In this document: one piece after another, positions 1 through 12,435 of the stretch
Position numbering within the stretch: the first letter of the stretch is position 1
Layout: the number at the start of each line of letters is the position of its first letter
From: Porticoccaceae bacterium
GTDB taxonomy: Bacteria > Pseudomonadota > Gammaproteobacteria > Pseudomonadales > Porticoccaceae
Direction: 5' to 3'
NCBI GenBank assembly: GCA_028822155.1
Contig: JAPKEJ010000013.1
Span: forward strand, 1-46,169
Length of the DNA: 46,169 nt
Program-made: the position numbers and the translations under genes
The notes under the pieces: model-generated
The model's input: the letters and a program-made list of their open reading frames with translations, nothing else
Databases searched by the model: none
What the model was told of the DNA's origin: nothing

Positions 1-147
1 GGTCATTATCAAGTCCGGGCCCGGGCACCATTACAAATCAATGACTTAACTTAACGTTACCCAAGTACTTCTGCTAGGAACGGATTCGAAAAGTGTTTAG
101 ATATACCAGCACTAAAGCTATTGTGGTTTCATCGATTATTTTTGGAA

Positions 148-2184
148 TCAATTTAAATATTTATCATACCAAGCTAGATATCGCTCCAGAACATCCTTAT
201 TGTAACTTGGAGTTGAGAACGAATGATTCTCATCAGGGTAAACAATCAGTTCAGTTGGAATATTTAAATGCTTGAGTGCTTGATACATTTGTTCAGAACC
301 AATTAATGGAACGTTATAGTCCTTTTCACCTACCAAAAAGAGTGTTGGTGTCACTATGTTATTGGCATTTAGAAATGGGTAGGAAACTTTTAACCAAGTC
401 TCAGTATTATCCCAAGGAGTACCAATTTCAGTAATGTAATCCCTTATGTATTGATCATCACCGAAACCACTGAGTATGTTTGAAATACCCGCTCCAGAAG
501 TAGCTGCTTTGAATCGTTGGTCTTTCGCTATGACATAATTGGTGAGCATGCTGCCGTAACTCCATCCTCCTAAACCTAATCTGTTCTCATCAATGTAACC
601 AAGTGAAATCGCATAATCAGCTAATTGACTAATATCACTAGCATCAACATTTCCCCAATCAGCAAAGATCATTTTTTGAAAATTTAATCCTCTACCTGAG
701 CTTCCTCTAGGGTTGGTCACCATGACCACATAGCCATTAGCCGCAAACAGTTGCCAATCATAGTTAAAGTAGAGACCATATTGTGAGACGGGGCCACCAT
801 GCATTCTTATGATTAGGGGGTATTGTTTTGATGGGTCAAAATTATCAGGCTTGATCATCATCCCAAATAACTCTTCGCCGTCGGCAGCTTTAAACGAAAT
901 AGTTTCTGTTTCTAAGATTTTTCTAGAGGATAAAAGATCAGAATTATGATGTGACTGTTGACTGAGAGTATTCTCATCATAGAAAAAAACTTCATCAGGC
1001 GAATTAGTATCCGAGAGGATTAAACCGATTACCTCATTTCTGACCACATAGTTTTTTGCCCATTCGGCGATGTAGTAATTAGGCGGGGTAATTTTTTTGA
1101 TCTCTTGATTTGTTAGCGAGTACTTTGCTAACTGACTTTTCATATTGTCTTCAATGACAAAATATATATTTTGACCATCATCAGACCATTGTGGCGACGA
1201 AACATTGCGGTCTAATTCTCTTGTTAAGATCGAGTTTATTTTCGTATCCAAGTCTATAACAGCTAATTCTTGCAGTGCATACCATAAAAGAGCAGGGTCA
1301 CCACCATGAAGATAGGCAATTTTTTTGCCATCAGGGCTCCATTGAGGTCTCGAGGATGACGAGTCTGCACCTAGGTTAGTGGTTAGCTGAATAGGTCTAT
1401 TCACTGAATTAAGTTCAAGCACATAGACATCATAATTATCAGTTCGATCCATCTCACCAGTTTTTGTCACATAGGCAATTTTTTTACTGTCTGGGGACCA
1501 TGATGGGAGAATCTCATTAGAGGTGCCTTTAGTGAGTTGCCTTGTAGTTCTACTTTTAATATCCAAGAGATGTAGGTGTTGTCTTTCATCGCCTAAAAAC
1601 TCTTTTCCATCTTCCTTAAAATAATACCGATCTATGACAATTGGTTTCTGCGTTTGTACGCTAGTTTTTGTTTTTTTATCACTAGATTTGGATTCAGCGA
1701 CCAAGATCATTTGAGTGCCGTCTGGTGACCATTCAAAATCATTGATATTTGCTTTTAGTTTAGTGAGTTGTCTTTTTATTCGATAGTTTGTACTAATTGT
1801 CCATATTTGTTGATATTCAGAATACTTGCCCACCCCAGGTGCTAAATACCCTAACAATGAGTCATCTGGAGAAAATTTTGTTTTTCCAACCCAAGGATTA
1901 CCCTTAAGAAGGATTTTTCCTTTATTTTCATTTACATCTAGTAACCAAATATCGTTGCGATAACGGTCGTTTTTTTCATCGACAGATGAAACAGAATAAG
2001 CAATCTGCTTGGCTGAGTGAGAAACATCAATTGAGCTTATCTCATTAAATTGATAAAGATCGCTAAGACTTATTTTTTCTTCAGAGAGCTCTGAGGATGC
2101 GCTTACGTTCGCAAAAGTAAGAGAAACAAAAATACTTAAAGTAAAGGTTGAGAATTTTATATATCGATTCATAGGGCTTGTCAT
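148..2184 (-). CDS. Secreted S9 family prolyl oligopeptidase / acylaminoacyl-peptidase-like serine peptidase
   Basis: Cleaves short peptides, probably in the periplasm or outside the cell. The protein is 678 aa, normal for S9C-type enzymes. An N-terminal signal peptide is visible (Lys then a hydrophobic stretch ending near NVSAS). Residues about 35-420 hold repeated WSPDGKKIAY-type blades of a TolB/WD40-like beta-propeller, followed by an alpha/beta-hydrolase domain. The catalytic triad is readable as Ser542 in GGWSYGS, Asp622 in GEKDYNVP and His654 in DENHSFS. It is divergent from the TonB-dependent receptor with a 355-bp shared upstream region, suggesting that it processes peptides taken up by that receptor (inference). 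An ATG start is used; a second Met at residue 5 is an alternative start that keeps the signal peptide. Exact substrate preference (dipeptidyl, acylaminoacyl or prolyl) cannot be read from sequence. Confidence 0.93.
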   Translation of the reverse strand: MTSPMNRYIKFSTFTLSIFVSLTFANVSASSELSEEKISLSDLYQFNEISSIDVSHSAKQIAYSVSSVDEKNDRYRNDIWLLDVNENKGKILLKGNPWVGKTKFSPDDSLLGYLAPGVGKYSEYQQIWTISTNYRIKRQLTKLKANINDFEWSPDGTQMILVAESKSSDKKTKTSVQTQKPIVIDRYYFKEDGKEFLGDERQHLHLLDIKSRTTRQLTKGTSNEILPSWSPDSKKIAYVTKTGEMDRTDNYDVYVLELNSVNRPIQLTTNLGADSSSSRPQWSPDGKKIAYLHGGDPALLWYALQELAVIDLDTKINSILTRELDRNVSSPQWSDDGQNIYFVIEDNMKSQLAKYSLTNQEIKKITPPNYYIAEWAKNYVVRNEVIGLILSDTNSPDEVFFYDENTLSQQSHHNSDLLSSRKILETETISFKAADGEELFGMMIKPDNFDPSKQYPLIIRMHGGPVSQYGLYFNYDWQLFAANGYVVMVTNPRGSSGRGLNFQKMIFADWGNVDASDISQLADYAISLGYIDENRLGLGGWSYGSMLTNYVIAKDQRFKAATSGAGISNILSGFGDDQYIRDYITEIGTPWDNTETWLKVSYPFLNANNIVTPTLFLVGEKDYNVPLIGSEQMYQALKHLNIPTELIVYPDENHSFSTPSYNKDVLERYLAWYDKYLN

Positions 2185-2275
2185 AATGATTTACATAATT
2201 TTTAACCATAGAAACTACAAAATTAGCACATAACAACAAATTTAAAAACAATTTATATAGCTGTTTTAACTAGAC

Positions 2276-2334
2276 AGATGAAAAAACTTCATCTATTGTT
2301 CCATAGAGGGTTTTTATAACAATTTTCCTCTATG
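2276..2334. promoter_or_regulatory. Two adjacent inverted repeats in the shared peptidase/receptor upstream region
   Basis: Within the 355-bp divergent intergenic region (2185-2539) there are two perfect inverted repeats. The first has 7-bp arms AGATGAA (2276-2282) and TTCATCT (2288-2294) around a 5-nt loop. The second has 8-bp arms CATAGAGG (2302-2309) and CCTCTATG (2327-2334) around a 17-nt AT-rich spacer. Neither is followed by a T tract on either strand, so they do not look like terminators. They lie about 90-150 bp upstream of the peptidase and 205-265 bp upstream of the receptor, where an operator or leader structure controlling either gene could sit. Function is inferred; no known operator was recognised. 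Confidence 0.3.
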
Positions 2335-2539
2335 CACCACGGGTTATGTGTTCTGAGGCGCGATGAGTGTAATGACTGAACTTGTCTTAAAGTGCATTTT
2401 GAAGGTTGTTTAAGAATTTAGTGTTTATTAAGACGATTTGGTGTTTTGGTGCTGCCTTTTTTCATTGTGAATTTTTTGTTATTAAGGTCAGCTTGGGAAG
2501 CATACGTTTCTATTAGAAAATAGAGGAATAGGGCTCATT

Positions 2540-5011
2540 ATGACAATCTCCGTTAAGAAAAAATCTAAATCCGCTTTGCGCGGTTCACCTATGCAGCGTT
2601 TTGCTATGGCCCCTCTGGCCTTGGCTATTGCCAATCTAATATTGCCTTCGACGGCTTTTGCGGATGAGGAGCATAAAACCATTGAAGAAATCACGGTAAC
2701 GGCCACTAAGCGTGCGATAGATCTTCAAAGTGCCGCCCAAAGTATCACGGCTTTTTCAGGTGACACCATCGAGACCATGGGCATTACCAGTATGAGAGAT
2801 TATATTAATGCTCTCCCTAGCGTCACGCTAACAGCAAGTCAACCTGGTAGAAACTCCTTGGCGATGCGCGGCATTTCATCGGGTTCAGCTGAATATTATA
2901 CCGATGGGCAGGTTGCTGTGTATCTCGATGATATTCCCATGACGACCAACTCACAGCAGGTCAGTGTTCGCCCCATTGATATGGAGCGGGTTGAATCCTT
3001 GCATGGTCCTCAAGGTACGCTTTATGGCTCTAGTTCTCAAACAGGCACTATTCGTTTAATCACCAACAAACCGAACCATGATGGTTTGTCCGGGGGTATT
3101 GAAGCAAGTTATGGCGCGACCGGAGGGGGCGACGATAGCTATGATCTTAATGGCCATTTAAATGTGCCATTAATTGAAGACGTTCTATCCATGCGTGCTG
3201 TACTTTACTCCTCAGAAGATGGCGGTTATGTCGATAATGTAGCGGGTGCAAGCTTAAGTGGTAACCACCGCAATGATGATCCTGGCTATAACGTTGTTGA
3301 TGAAAACCAAAATGAATATGGCACTACAGGCGGTCGTATAGCGTTTGCTTTAGATATCAATGAGAATTGGAGCGCGCTCTTAACAGTGGTGGCTGAAAAC
3401 AGTGAGTTAGATGGCTCCTGGGAAACTGACCCCTTTTTAGGTGACCATAAAGTGACGCGTTTTATCGACGAAAATCGAGAAGATGAATGGTTGGCTGTGG
3501 CTTTAACCGCAGAGGGTGATCTAGGCTTTGCTAATTTAACGGTCTCAGCGTCACATTTTGAACGCGACATTGCCTATAACTGGGATAATGACGCTTACAC
3601 GCAATACAAAGATCGTTACTACGGCAATGGGTATAATGCCTATGGTAGTTACTATGGCTTGTATAACACCGACTATAACCGTAGTTTCGTATTTAATGAG
3701 CAATCACAAGAGCGCGACACGGTTGAAATTCGTTTGGTTTCTCAAAGCGAGAGCCGATTGCAATGGACAGCCGGCTTATTCTACGAAGATGTATACGACG
3801 AATGGTTCTACGGTACCAATAATGAGAACCTAGGGGACACGACATCATGGGCGTATGCGCAAAATTATGCCTATTACTATGGCCTCGCAAATTACTACAA
3901 TAATTACACACCAAACTCAAATCAAGCTTACCCATTGCCTGACTCTGATTATGGCTACCTGAATATATTTGATCGCTCAGTCAAACAAACGGCTGTCTTT
4001 GCTGAGGTATCTTACGATATTACCAACGCGTTGACTTTGACGGGAGGATACCGTTGGGCTGAGTTTGATCGTGACGAGGTTGATTTTACTTACTACCCCG
4101 ATGGTTTGATAACTGCAGGCCTAGCCGATGGTGGTGATGGTGCTACACGCAGTAAAGGCAAAGACGATGATGCTATTTATAAAGTGTCACTGGATTATAG
4201 AATCAATGAAGATATCATGGTGTACGGCTTATACAGTCAGGGCTTTAGACTAGGCGGTTCAAATAGCCCGCGTGCGGTCGCTACGGGTCAGGTTGTAGCT
4301 AATTACGACTCTGATACGTTAGACAATTATGAGTTAGGTATTAAAAGTCAATGGTGGGAGAACCGGTTAAAGTTTAATGCGACACTATTCAAAATGGAAT
4401 GGAAGGATTATCAGCAAAGCACAACATTCCAGCAATGGTGGAATAGGGGTACGCTTAATGCGGGCGATGCGGAAATTACCGGTATTGAGTTAGACGTGGC
4501 TTTGCAAGCGACGGATAATCTGAAATTCAATTTGAGTTTGTTTTCTGCAGATGCCCAGTTTAAAGATGATATTTTCTTTAGTGCTACTGCAGATCCAGCC
4601 ACAGCTTCCCGAAACATTAGAAGCGGTATGGACTTACCTAGTTCACCTGACTTAAAAGGCCATATTAGTGTTTACTATGAGATCGATGATGTTCTAGGTG
4701 GTGATGCCTGGGTTTATTTTGACACTAGCTATCAAAGTGAGACCTGGAATGGCACGTCAGATATCGTGATTAATGATAAAAATGGTCTGTCTGGCACGTA
4801 TACCGTCAGTAATTTGTCGTTTGGTTTGGATCTGTCAGATGGCTTAAATGTCACTTTGATGATCAATAACGTTTTTGATGATAATGACTCTACGTATGTG
4901 TCTACATCCTATGGTGATTATGCAGATCTATTTGGCGATAATCGCTATCATAATGAACAAACTCTCGAGAGGCCGAGAACGGTTTGGCTGACAATGCGGA
5001 AGGCGTTCTAG
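2540..5011 (+). CDS. TonB-dependent outer-membrane receptor with two tyrosine-rich loops
   Basis: Outer-membrane active transporter powered by TonB-ExbBD. The 823-aa product has a Sec signal peptide ending ...STAFA|DEEH, a TonB-box-like segment EEITVTATKR near residues 49-58, a plug domain (about 60-170) and a 22-strand-barrel-type remainder ending in Phe (MRKAF), the usual outer-membrane signature. It resembles the large 'TonB-dependent receptor' group common in marine Gammaproteobacteria and Caulobacter-like taxa; the substrate is unknown. Oddity: residues 346-379 contain 11 Tyr in 34 positions, and residues 439-473 contain 11 Tyr in 35, both rich in Asn and Gly with few charges. These sit between barrel-like strands and are probably extracellular loops. 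The downstream gene is a propeller protein; a sulfotransferase and an Asp/Asn hydroxylase face it. A strong terminator follows the stop codon. Confidence 0.95.
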   Translation: MTISVKKKSKSALRGSPMQRFAMAPLALAIANLILPSTAFADEEHKTIEEITVTATKRAIDLQSAAQSITAFSGDTIETMGITSMRDYINALPSVTLTASQPGRNSLAMRGISSGSAEYYTDGQVAVYLDDIPMTTNSQQVSVRPIDMERVESLHGPQGTLYGSSSQTGTIRLITNKPNHDGLSGGIEASYGATGGGDDSYDLNGHLNVPLIEDVLSMRAVLYSSEDGGYVDNVAGASLSGNHRNDDPGYNVVDENQNEYGTTGGRIAFALDINENWSALLTVVAENSELDGSWETDPFLGDHKVTRFIDENREDEWLAVALTAEGDLGFANLTVSASHFERDIAYNWDNDAYTQYKDRYYGNGYNAYGSYYGLYNTDYNRSFVFNEQSQERDTVEIRLVSQSESRLQWTAGLFYEDVYDEWFYGTNNENLGDTTSWAYAQNYAYYYGLANYYNNYTPNSNQAYPLPDSDYGYLNIFDRSVKQTAVFAEVSYDITNALTLTGGYRWAEFDRDEVDFTYYPDGLITAGLADGGDGATRSKGKDDDAIYKVSLDYRINEDIMVYGLYSQGFRLGGSNSPRAVATGQVVANYDSDTLDNYELGIKSQWWENRLKFNATLFKMEWKDYQQSTTFQQWWNRGTLNAGDAEITGIELDVALQATDNLKFNLSLFSADAQFKDDIFFSATADPATASRNIRSGMDLPSSPDLKGHISVYYEIDDVLGGDAWVYFDTSYQSETWNGTSDIVINDKNGLSGTYTVSNLSFGLDLSDGLNVTLMINNVFDDNDSTYVSTSYGDYADLFGDNRYHNEQTLERPRTVWLTMRKAF

Positions 5012-5012
5012 C

Positions 5013-5046
5013 AAAAAGGGTGGGTAATATACCCACCCTTTTTTTT
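5013..5046 (+). terminator. Rho-independent terminator after the TonB-dependent receptor
   Basis: Directly after the receptor stop codon, GGGTGGGTA (5018-5026) pairs perfectly with TACCCACCC (5030-5038) around a 3-nt loop. The stem can be extended by A5/T5, and an uninterrupted run of eight T follows. The propeller gene beginning at 5113 may therefore have its own promoter or depend on read-through. Confidence 0.93.
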
Positions 5047-5112
5047 GCCTCATTTATCGTGGTATTATTTTTTTAAGTTGTCTTTTACGTTGGCCTTTAG
5101 AATTTTTTGTAT

Positions 5113-6039
5113 ATGGTTAAATTAGTAACGAGCGCTGTTGTTAGGGGGAGTCAGCAAGGTGATAGTCATGGCGGCGTTTACCTGATTGATTTCGACAATG
5201 AATTAGTGGAACAAAAGCTAGATTGGGATACCGTTAATATTGATTGGCGTGGTAGAGGTTGGGATAGAGGCCTTAGAGGAATCTGTTTTGACGATAACAA
5301 AATCTATATTGCAGCTAGTGATGAATTGTTTGCTTTTACACCAACGTTTGAGCTCATAGGTTCTTGGCGAAATCCTTATTTAAAGCATTGCCATGAGATA
5401 ACGGTTTTTAATCGCAAGATTTTTTTAACCTCAACGGGTTTCGATAGCATTTTGTCATTTGACCTTGATAAGCAAGTTTTTGATTGGGGCATGACGATTC
5501 AAAATAGGCAATTTAAGTTTAAGGGTAAACGTTTTGACCCTCAGGCAGATGATGGGCCTATGATGTTTAATAAACTGCATATCAACAATGTGTTTTGTAA
5601 TGAAAACGGTATGTATCTATCGGGCTTGAACTCGGGTGGAATGCTGCATTACAACGGTAGTGAAATCAATATGTCGGTTGAGCTACCACTAGGCACACAT
5701 AATGCGAGGCCTTTTAGGGATGGTGTGCTATTTAATGATACCAATGATGACGTGCTTCGTTATACCGGTAGAGGTGAAGGAGAGGAAGACAGGGCCATGG
5801 CAGTGCCTAAATATCTTGACAGTGAAATGACACATTTAGATAAAAGAGATAACGTGATGGCCAGGCCGGGGTTTGCAAGGGGGCTTTGTGTTTTGTCAAA
5901 TTCAGTTGTCGCCGGAGGATCTTCACCTTCAACAGTTACTTTGTATGATCTACAAAAAAACAAACAGATTGCGACCGCAAATATTAGTAATGATGTTCGT
6001 AATGGTATTCATGGCTTAGAAATGTGGCCATTTGATTGA
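5113..6039 (+). CDS. Conserved beta-propeller-like protein (TIGR03032/DUF4915-like), function unknown
   Basis: About 308 aa from the ATG at 5113 (an in-frame TTG lies 6 nt upstream; neither has a clear Shine-Dalgarno sequence). No signal peptide is visible, so it is probably cytoplasmic. The sequence shows repeating beta-strand units of the kind GICFDDNKIYIAASDELF and LHINNVFCNENGMYLSGL, plus a conserved-looking segment THNARPFRDGVLFNDT. These resemble NHL/SMP-30-like propellers and the TIGR03032 proteins that often sit beside sulfotransferases. It ends 16 bp before the convergent TPR-sulfotransferase gene. An accessory role with the neighbouring sulfotransferase and hydroxylase is inferred from position only; no catalytic residues can be assigned. 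Confidence 0.7.
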   Translation: MVKLVTSAVVRGSQQGDSHGGVYLIDFDNELVEQKLDWDTVNIDWRGRGWDRGLRGICFDDNKIYIAASDELFAFTPTFELIGSWRNPYLKHCHEITVFNRKIFLTSTGFDSILSFDLDKQVFDWGMTIQNRQFKFKGKRFDPQADDGPMMFNKLHINNVFCNENGMYLSGLNSGGMLHYNGSEINMSVELPLGTHNARPFRDGVLFNDTNDDVLRYTGRGEGEEDRAMAVPKYLDSEMTHLDKRDNVMARPGFARGLCVLSNSVVAGGSSPSTVTLYDLQKNKQIATANISNDVRNGIHGLEMWPFD

Positions 6040-6055
6040 TTAGCAGTGCATGGCA

Positions 6056-8074
6056 TTAAAGCCCTGCATTTCGTGATGCCTCAGGTAACTCAGTAATAAT
6101 ATAACCTAGTTGATCTTTCCATAAATCTAGATGCTGCTCGTAGCGTCGCCATTTACCTAGGGCCCCAGTGTAAATTGGCTGGCGGACCTGTTCTGAACTT
6201 GCCGTTTTTACCGCCCGCTCATTTTCGTAAAAGCGTAAACACTCTTCTTCAAAGGGTAGATTGCAAAAATCTAATATTTGTCTAACTTGATGCTCTAAAT
6301 CGGTGACAGTAACTTCGTAATGCACATCAAGTACCTCGCCGGGTAGCACGCTGTGCCAATGCTTCATCATTAAGTCATATTCTTTGTAATAATGAGCCAG
6401 GTCAAACATATCGTAAGTGAAGTTTTGGCCTCGCCCAAACAGCTGTTTGTAACCGCCTAGGCAGCTATCAAAGGGGTGGCGTCGCGCATTAATTATTTTT
6501 GCATTTGGTAAAATAGTTTTGATAAAACCGACATGGGAAAAGTTATTAGGTAGCTTGTCTGTAAAAAATGGTTTATTAGTGATTCGGTGTCTTTGGCTTT
6601 CTTCCATATATTGCTTGCCATAAGCAACTAAATCTTTATTACGCAGATCGGCAACAGCTTCGGGGTAGCGAATACTGTCGTTTCTATAACGACCAATATG
6701 ATCAGATATTTTATTGACTAATGGTAATTCTGAAGTGCCTTCTACTTGGCTATGGCTGGCAATAATTTGTTCGATAAGGGTTGATCCAGATCGTGGAAGC
6801 CCAACAATAAAAATAGGATCGGGTGCCGAATGGCCTACGCCTCTCTTTTGGGCCATAAAGGTCTGGCTAAAGGTGTTTTTAATAGCGGTATTTCTACCTT
6901 CCATTTCCAATGGGTCGTGCTCAACCGTCATCCTTTGTTTTTGATTACCTTCGTGATAATAGTGCCAGGCGCTATCATAATCGTTAACGTCTTCCAACGA
7001 TTTGGCGAGAGCAAAGTTGAAGTGAATTTTTGAGATTTCAGAAAGCTCGGGCTGTTGAAGCTGGGCTTTCATAGCGTCAACCTCTTCATTTTTAAATTTA
7101 AAAACTTTTAGGTTAGCCATACTCCAATAAACTTCACCTAGATCTGGTCTGAGTTTGATGGCATCTCGATATGCTTTGAGGGCGCCTGTTTGGTCACCTA
7201 TGGTTTTTAGTTCATGCGCATAAGATGTATTAACATGAGGAGCATCAGGTTTGATAGCTAGTGATACTTTAAAAGCTTCGGCGCTTTTCTCGGGATACAT
7301 GGCTCTGCCATAAGCATTCCCTAGACCAGTCCAGCCATCAGGATTTTTAGAGTCTAAGCGGGTGCATTTTTCAAACGTCTTAATAGCATCAACGTATTTA
7401 TTTTGCTCCATGAGTACACACCCCAACATATGCCAGGCTTCATAGTAGTTAGCGGATATTTGTGTCGCTCGTCTTAGCAAGGCTTCTGCGTCATTACAAT
7501 TATTTTTTTCTTGCCAATAAGCACCGGCTAAATGCCGCAGTGCATTGATGTTGTCAGGGCTTCTTTTTAATACAGATTTAAAGGCTGCAATGGCGTCGTC
7601 ATGCTTACCCGCGCGCTGATATTCTATGCCTTTAATAACATCAGCTCTATCGGAGTCTTGTTCTATGTACTCTTTAAAGGCTAAATCAGCATCCGCACCC
7701 CGTCCTTCTGCGGCAAGCGCTTCACCTAGTTTTTTATTTGCATGTGCTAGCGTGGGCAGAAGGGCAATAGCTTTCTCAAAAAGCGGTATGGCTTCGTTGA
7801 AGCGAGATTGTAAGGATAAAATACTACCTAAGTCTTCATAGAGGTGCGGGAAGTCCGGGTCTAGTTCAATGGCAAATTTTAATTGCTCCTCAGCTTCAAT
7901 GAGCCTGTTTTGCGCTATTAATGAGTGACCGAGTAATCTCAAATGATGGGTGCAGCCTTGATGCTGAGTTAAATAGTCACGGCATAGCTCTTCTGCACGT
8001 AAAGGCCTATTTGAGCGAAGAAATTCAATCGCTTCCTGAAGACTTTTATTTTTTATGTTTTGAGTTGATTTCAT
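6056..8074 (-). CDS. TPR-repeat sulfotransferase (PAPS-dependent type)
   Basis: Predicted to transfer a sulfuryl group from PAPS to a protein, peptide or other acceptor. The 672-aa protein has about nine tetratricopeptide repeats over residues 40-330 (for example DAIAAFKSVLKRSPDNINAL). A C-terminal Sulfotransfer_1/3-type domain follows, with the 5'-phosphosulfate loop PRSGSTL at 427-433 and a later 3'-phosphate-site-like INARRHPFDSCLGG. No signal peptide is visible; it is cytoplasmic. This TPR-sulfotransferase architecture is widespread in marine Proteobacteria, and the C-terminal fold is related to tyrosylprotein sulfotransferases, but its acceptors are mostly unknown. It lies 11 bp downstream of the beta-hydroxylase on the same strand, so the two are probably co-transcribed, and it is convergent with the receptor-propeller pair. 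The tyrosine-rich receptor loops next door are an attractive acceptor (inference). Confidence 0.93.
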   Translation of the reverse strand: MKSTQNIKNKSLQEAIEFLRSNRPLRAEELCRDYLTQHQGCTHHLRLLGHSLIAQNRLIEAEEQLKFAIELDPDFPHLYEDLGSILSLQSRFNEAIPLFEKAIALLPTLAHANKKLGEALAAEGRGADADLAFKEYIEQDSDRADVIKGIEYQRAGKHDDAIAAFKSVLKRSPDNINALRHLAGAYWQEKNNCNDAEALLRRATQISANYYEAWHMLGCVLMEQNKYVDAIKTFEKCTRLDSKNPDGWTGLGNAYGRAMYPEKSAEAFKVSLAIKPDAPHVNTSYAHELKTIGDQTGALKAYRDAIKLRPDLGEVYWSMANLKVFKFKNEEVDAMKAQLQQPELSEISKIHFNFALAKSLEDVNDYDSAWHYYHEGNQKQRMTVEHDPLEMEGRNTAIKNTFSQTFMAQKRGVGHSAPDPIFIVGLPRSGSTLIEQIIASHSQVEGTSELPLVNKISDHIGRYRNDSIRYPEAVADLRNKDLVAYGKQYMEESQRHRITNKPFFTDKLPNNFSHVGFIKTILPNAKIINARRHPFDSCLGGYKQLFGRGQNFTYDMFDLAHYYKEYDLMMKHWHSVLPGEVLDVHYEVTVTDLEHQVRQILDFCNLPFEEECLRFYENERAVKTASSEQVRQPIYTGALGKWRRYEQHLDLWKDQLGYIITELPEASRNAGL

Positions 8075-8085
8075 GGTGATTTCTA

Positions 8086-8655
8086 TTATTTTTTGGGTGA
8101 ATGCTTTGTTAGATTTTGTGGAGGTACATAATCAAAGATAAAAGAAATTCTATCTTCGTTGCTCATATTTAGAACACTATGCTTTTTCTGATTGTTAAGC
8201 TCATAAGCATGACCGACTTCAAAAGGGTAAGGGCGGCCATCGATGGTGAATCGAACGGCAGGATTTGTAGTGATAGGTACGTGAATTCTATGGCCAATAT
8301 GAAAAGAGTGAAGTGTATCTTTGTGTGGTCTAATTTGGCCGTTTGCTTTTAGCTTGGCAGCCATTGCGCGTAATAGTGTTCCGCCAGGCGGGTAATGTTT
8401 TTCTAAGATGGCATTAATGATCGGCATAGCAGTTTCTGACAATCTATCCCAGCCCATGTCTTTATGAATATCACCTTTAGGCCAGTCTTCTTCACAAAAT
8501 AGCATTACGATTGACTCTGTATCTTTATGTACCTCGTAGGCTTTTTGTCTAAGGTTTTGCTCTGTCCAAGCTTCAGGAGGCTGACTAAGTATGCACTGCT
8601 TTAAGTCATCAATTAAAAACTTCCCTAATGGCTTTTGAGCGACGTCTATATCCAT
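8086..8655 (-). CDS. Aspartyl/asparaginyl beta-hydroxylase family Fe(II)/2-oxoglutarate oxygenase
   Basis: Predicted to hydroxylate aspartyl/asparaginyl or related side chains using Fe(II), O2 and 2-oxoglutarate. Numbered from an upstream in-frame TTG at 8697, the iron ligands are readable as His125 and Asp127 in RPHKD and His173 in KKHSVLN, with Arg183 in EDRISF a likely 2-oxoglutarate contact; the core has the cupin-like PF05118 pattern. I chose the ATG at 8655 (189 aa), preceded by AAAGAGA close upstream, over the TTG at 8697 (203 aa), which has no ribosome site. No signal peptide is visible. It is the first gene of a two-gene unit with the TPR-sulfotransferase. The pairing of an Asp/Asn hydroxylase with a sulfotransferase suggests successive modification of a common peptide or protein (inference). 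Confidence 0.85.
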   Translation of the reverse strand: MDIDVAQKPLGKFLIDDLKQCILSQPPEAWTEQNLRQKAYEVHKDTESIVMLFCEEDWPKGDIHKDMGWDRLSETAMPIINAILEKHYPPGGTLLRAMAAKLKANGQIRPHKDTLHSFHIGHRIHVPITTNPAVRFTIDGRPYPFEVGHAYELNNQKKHSVLNMSNEDRISFIFDYVPPQNLTKHSPKK

Positions 8656-8697
8656 AGTCTCTTTGCTCAGCGTTATAGTTATTAGATTCTCTATCAA

Positions 8698-12390
<3,693 letters not shown>

Positions 12391-12435
12391 ATCTGACAGC
12401 TAACAACATGTGATGTAAATTATGGTGAATGCTAA

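Noticed and set aside
15-24. Perfect 10-bp GC palindrome CCGGGCCCGG in an AT-rich stretch at the window edge
   Set aside because: It is isolated, with no T tract or paired site and no gene context on the left, so no function can be argued.
93-275. Short open frame on the plus strand near the left edge
   Set aside because: It overlaps the end of the well-supported S9 peptidase on the other strand, has no ribosome site and no recognisable protein features.
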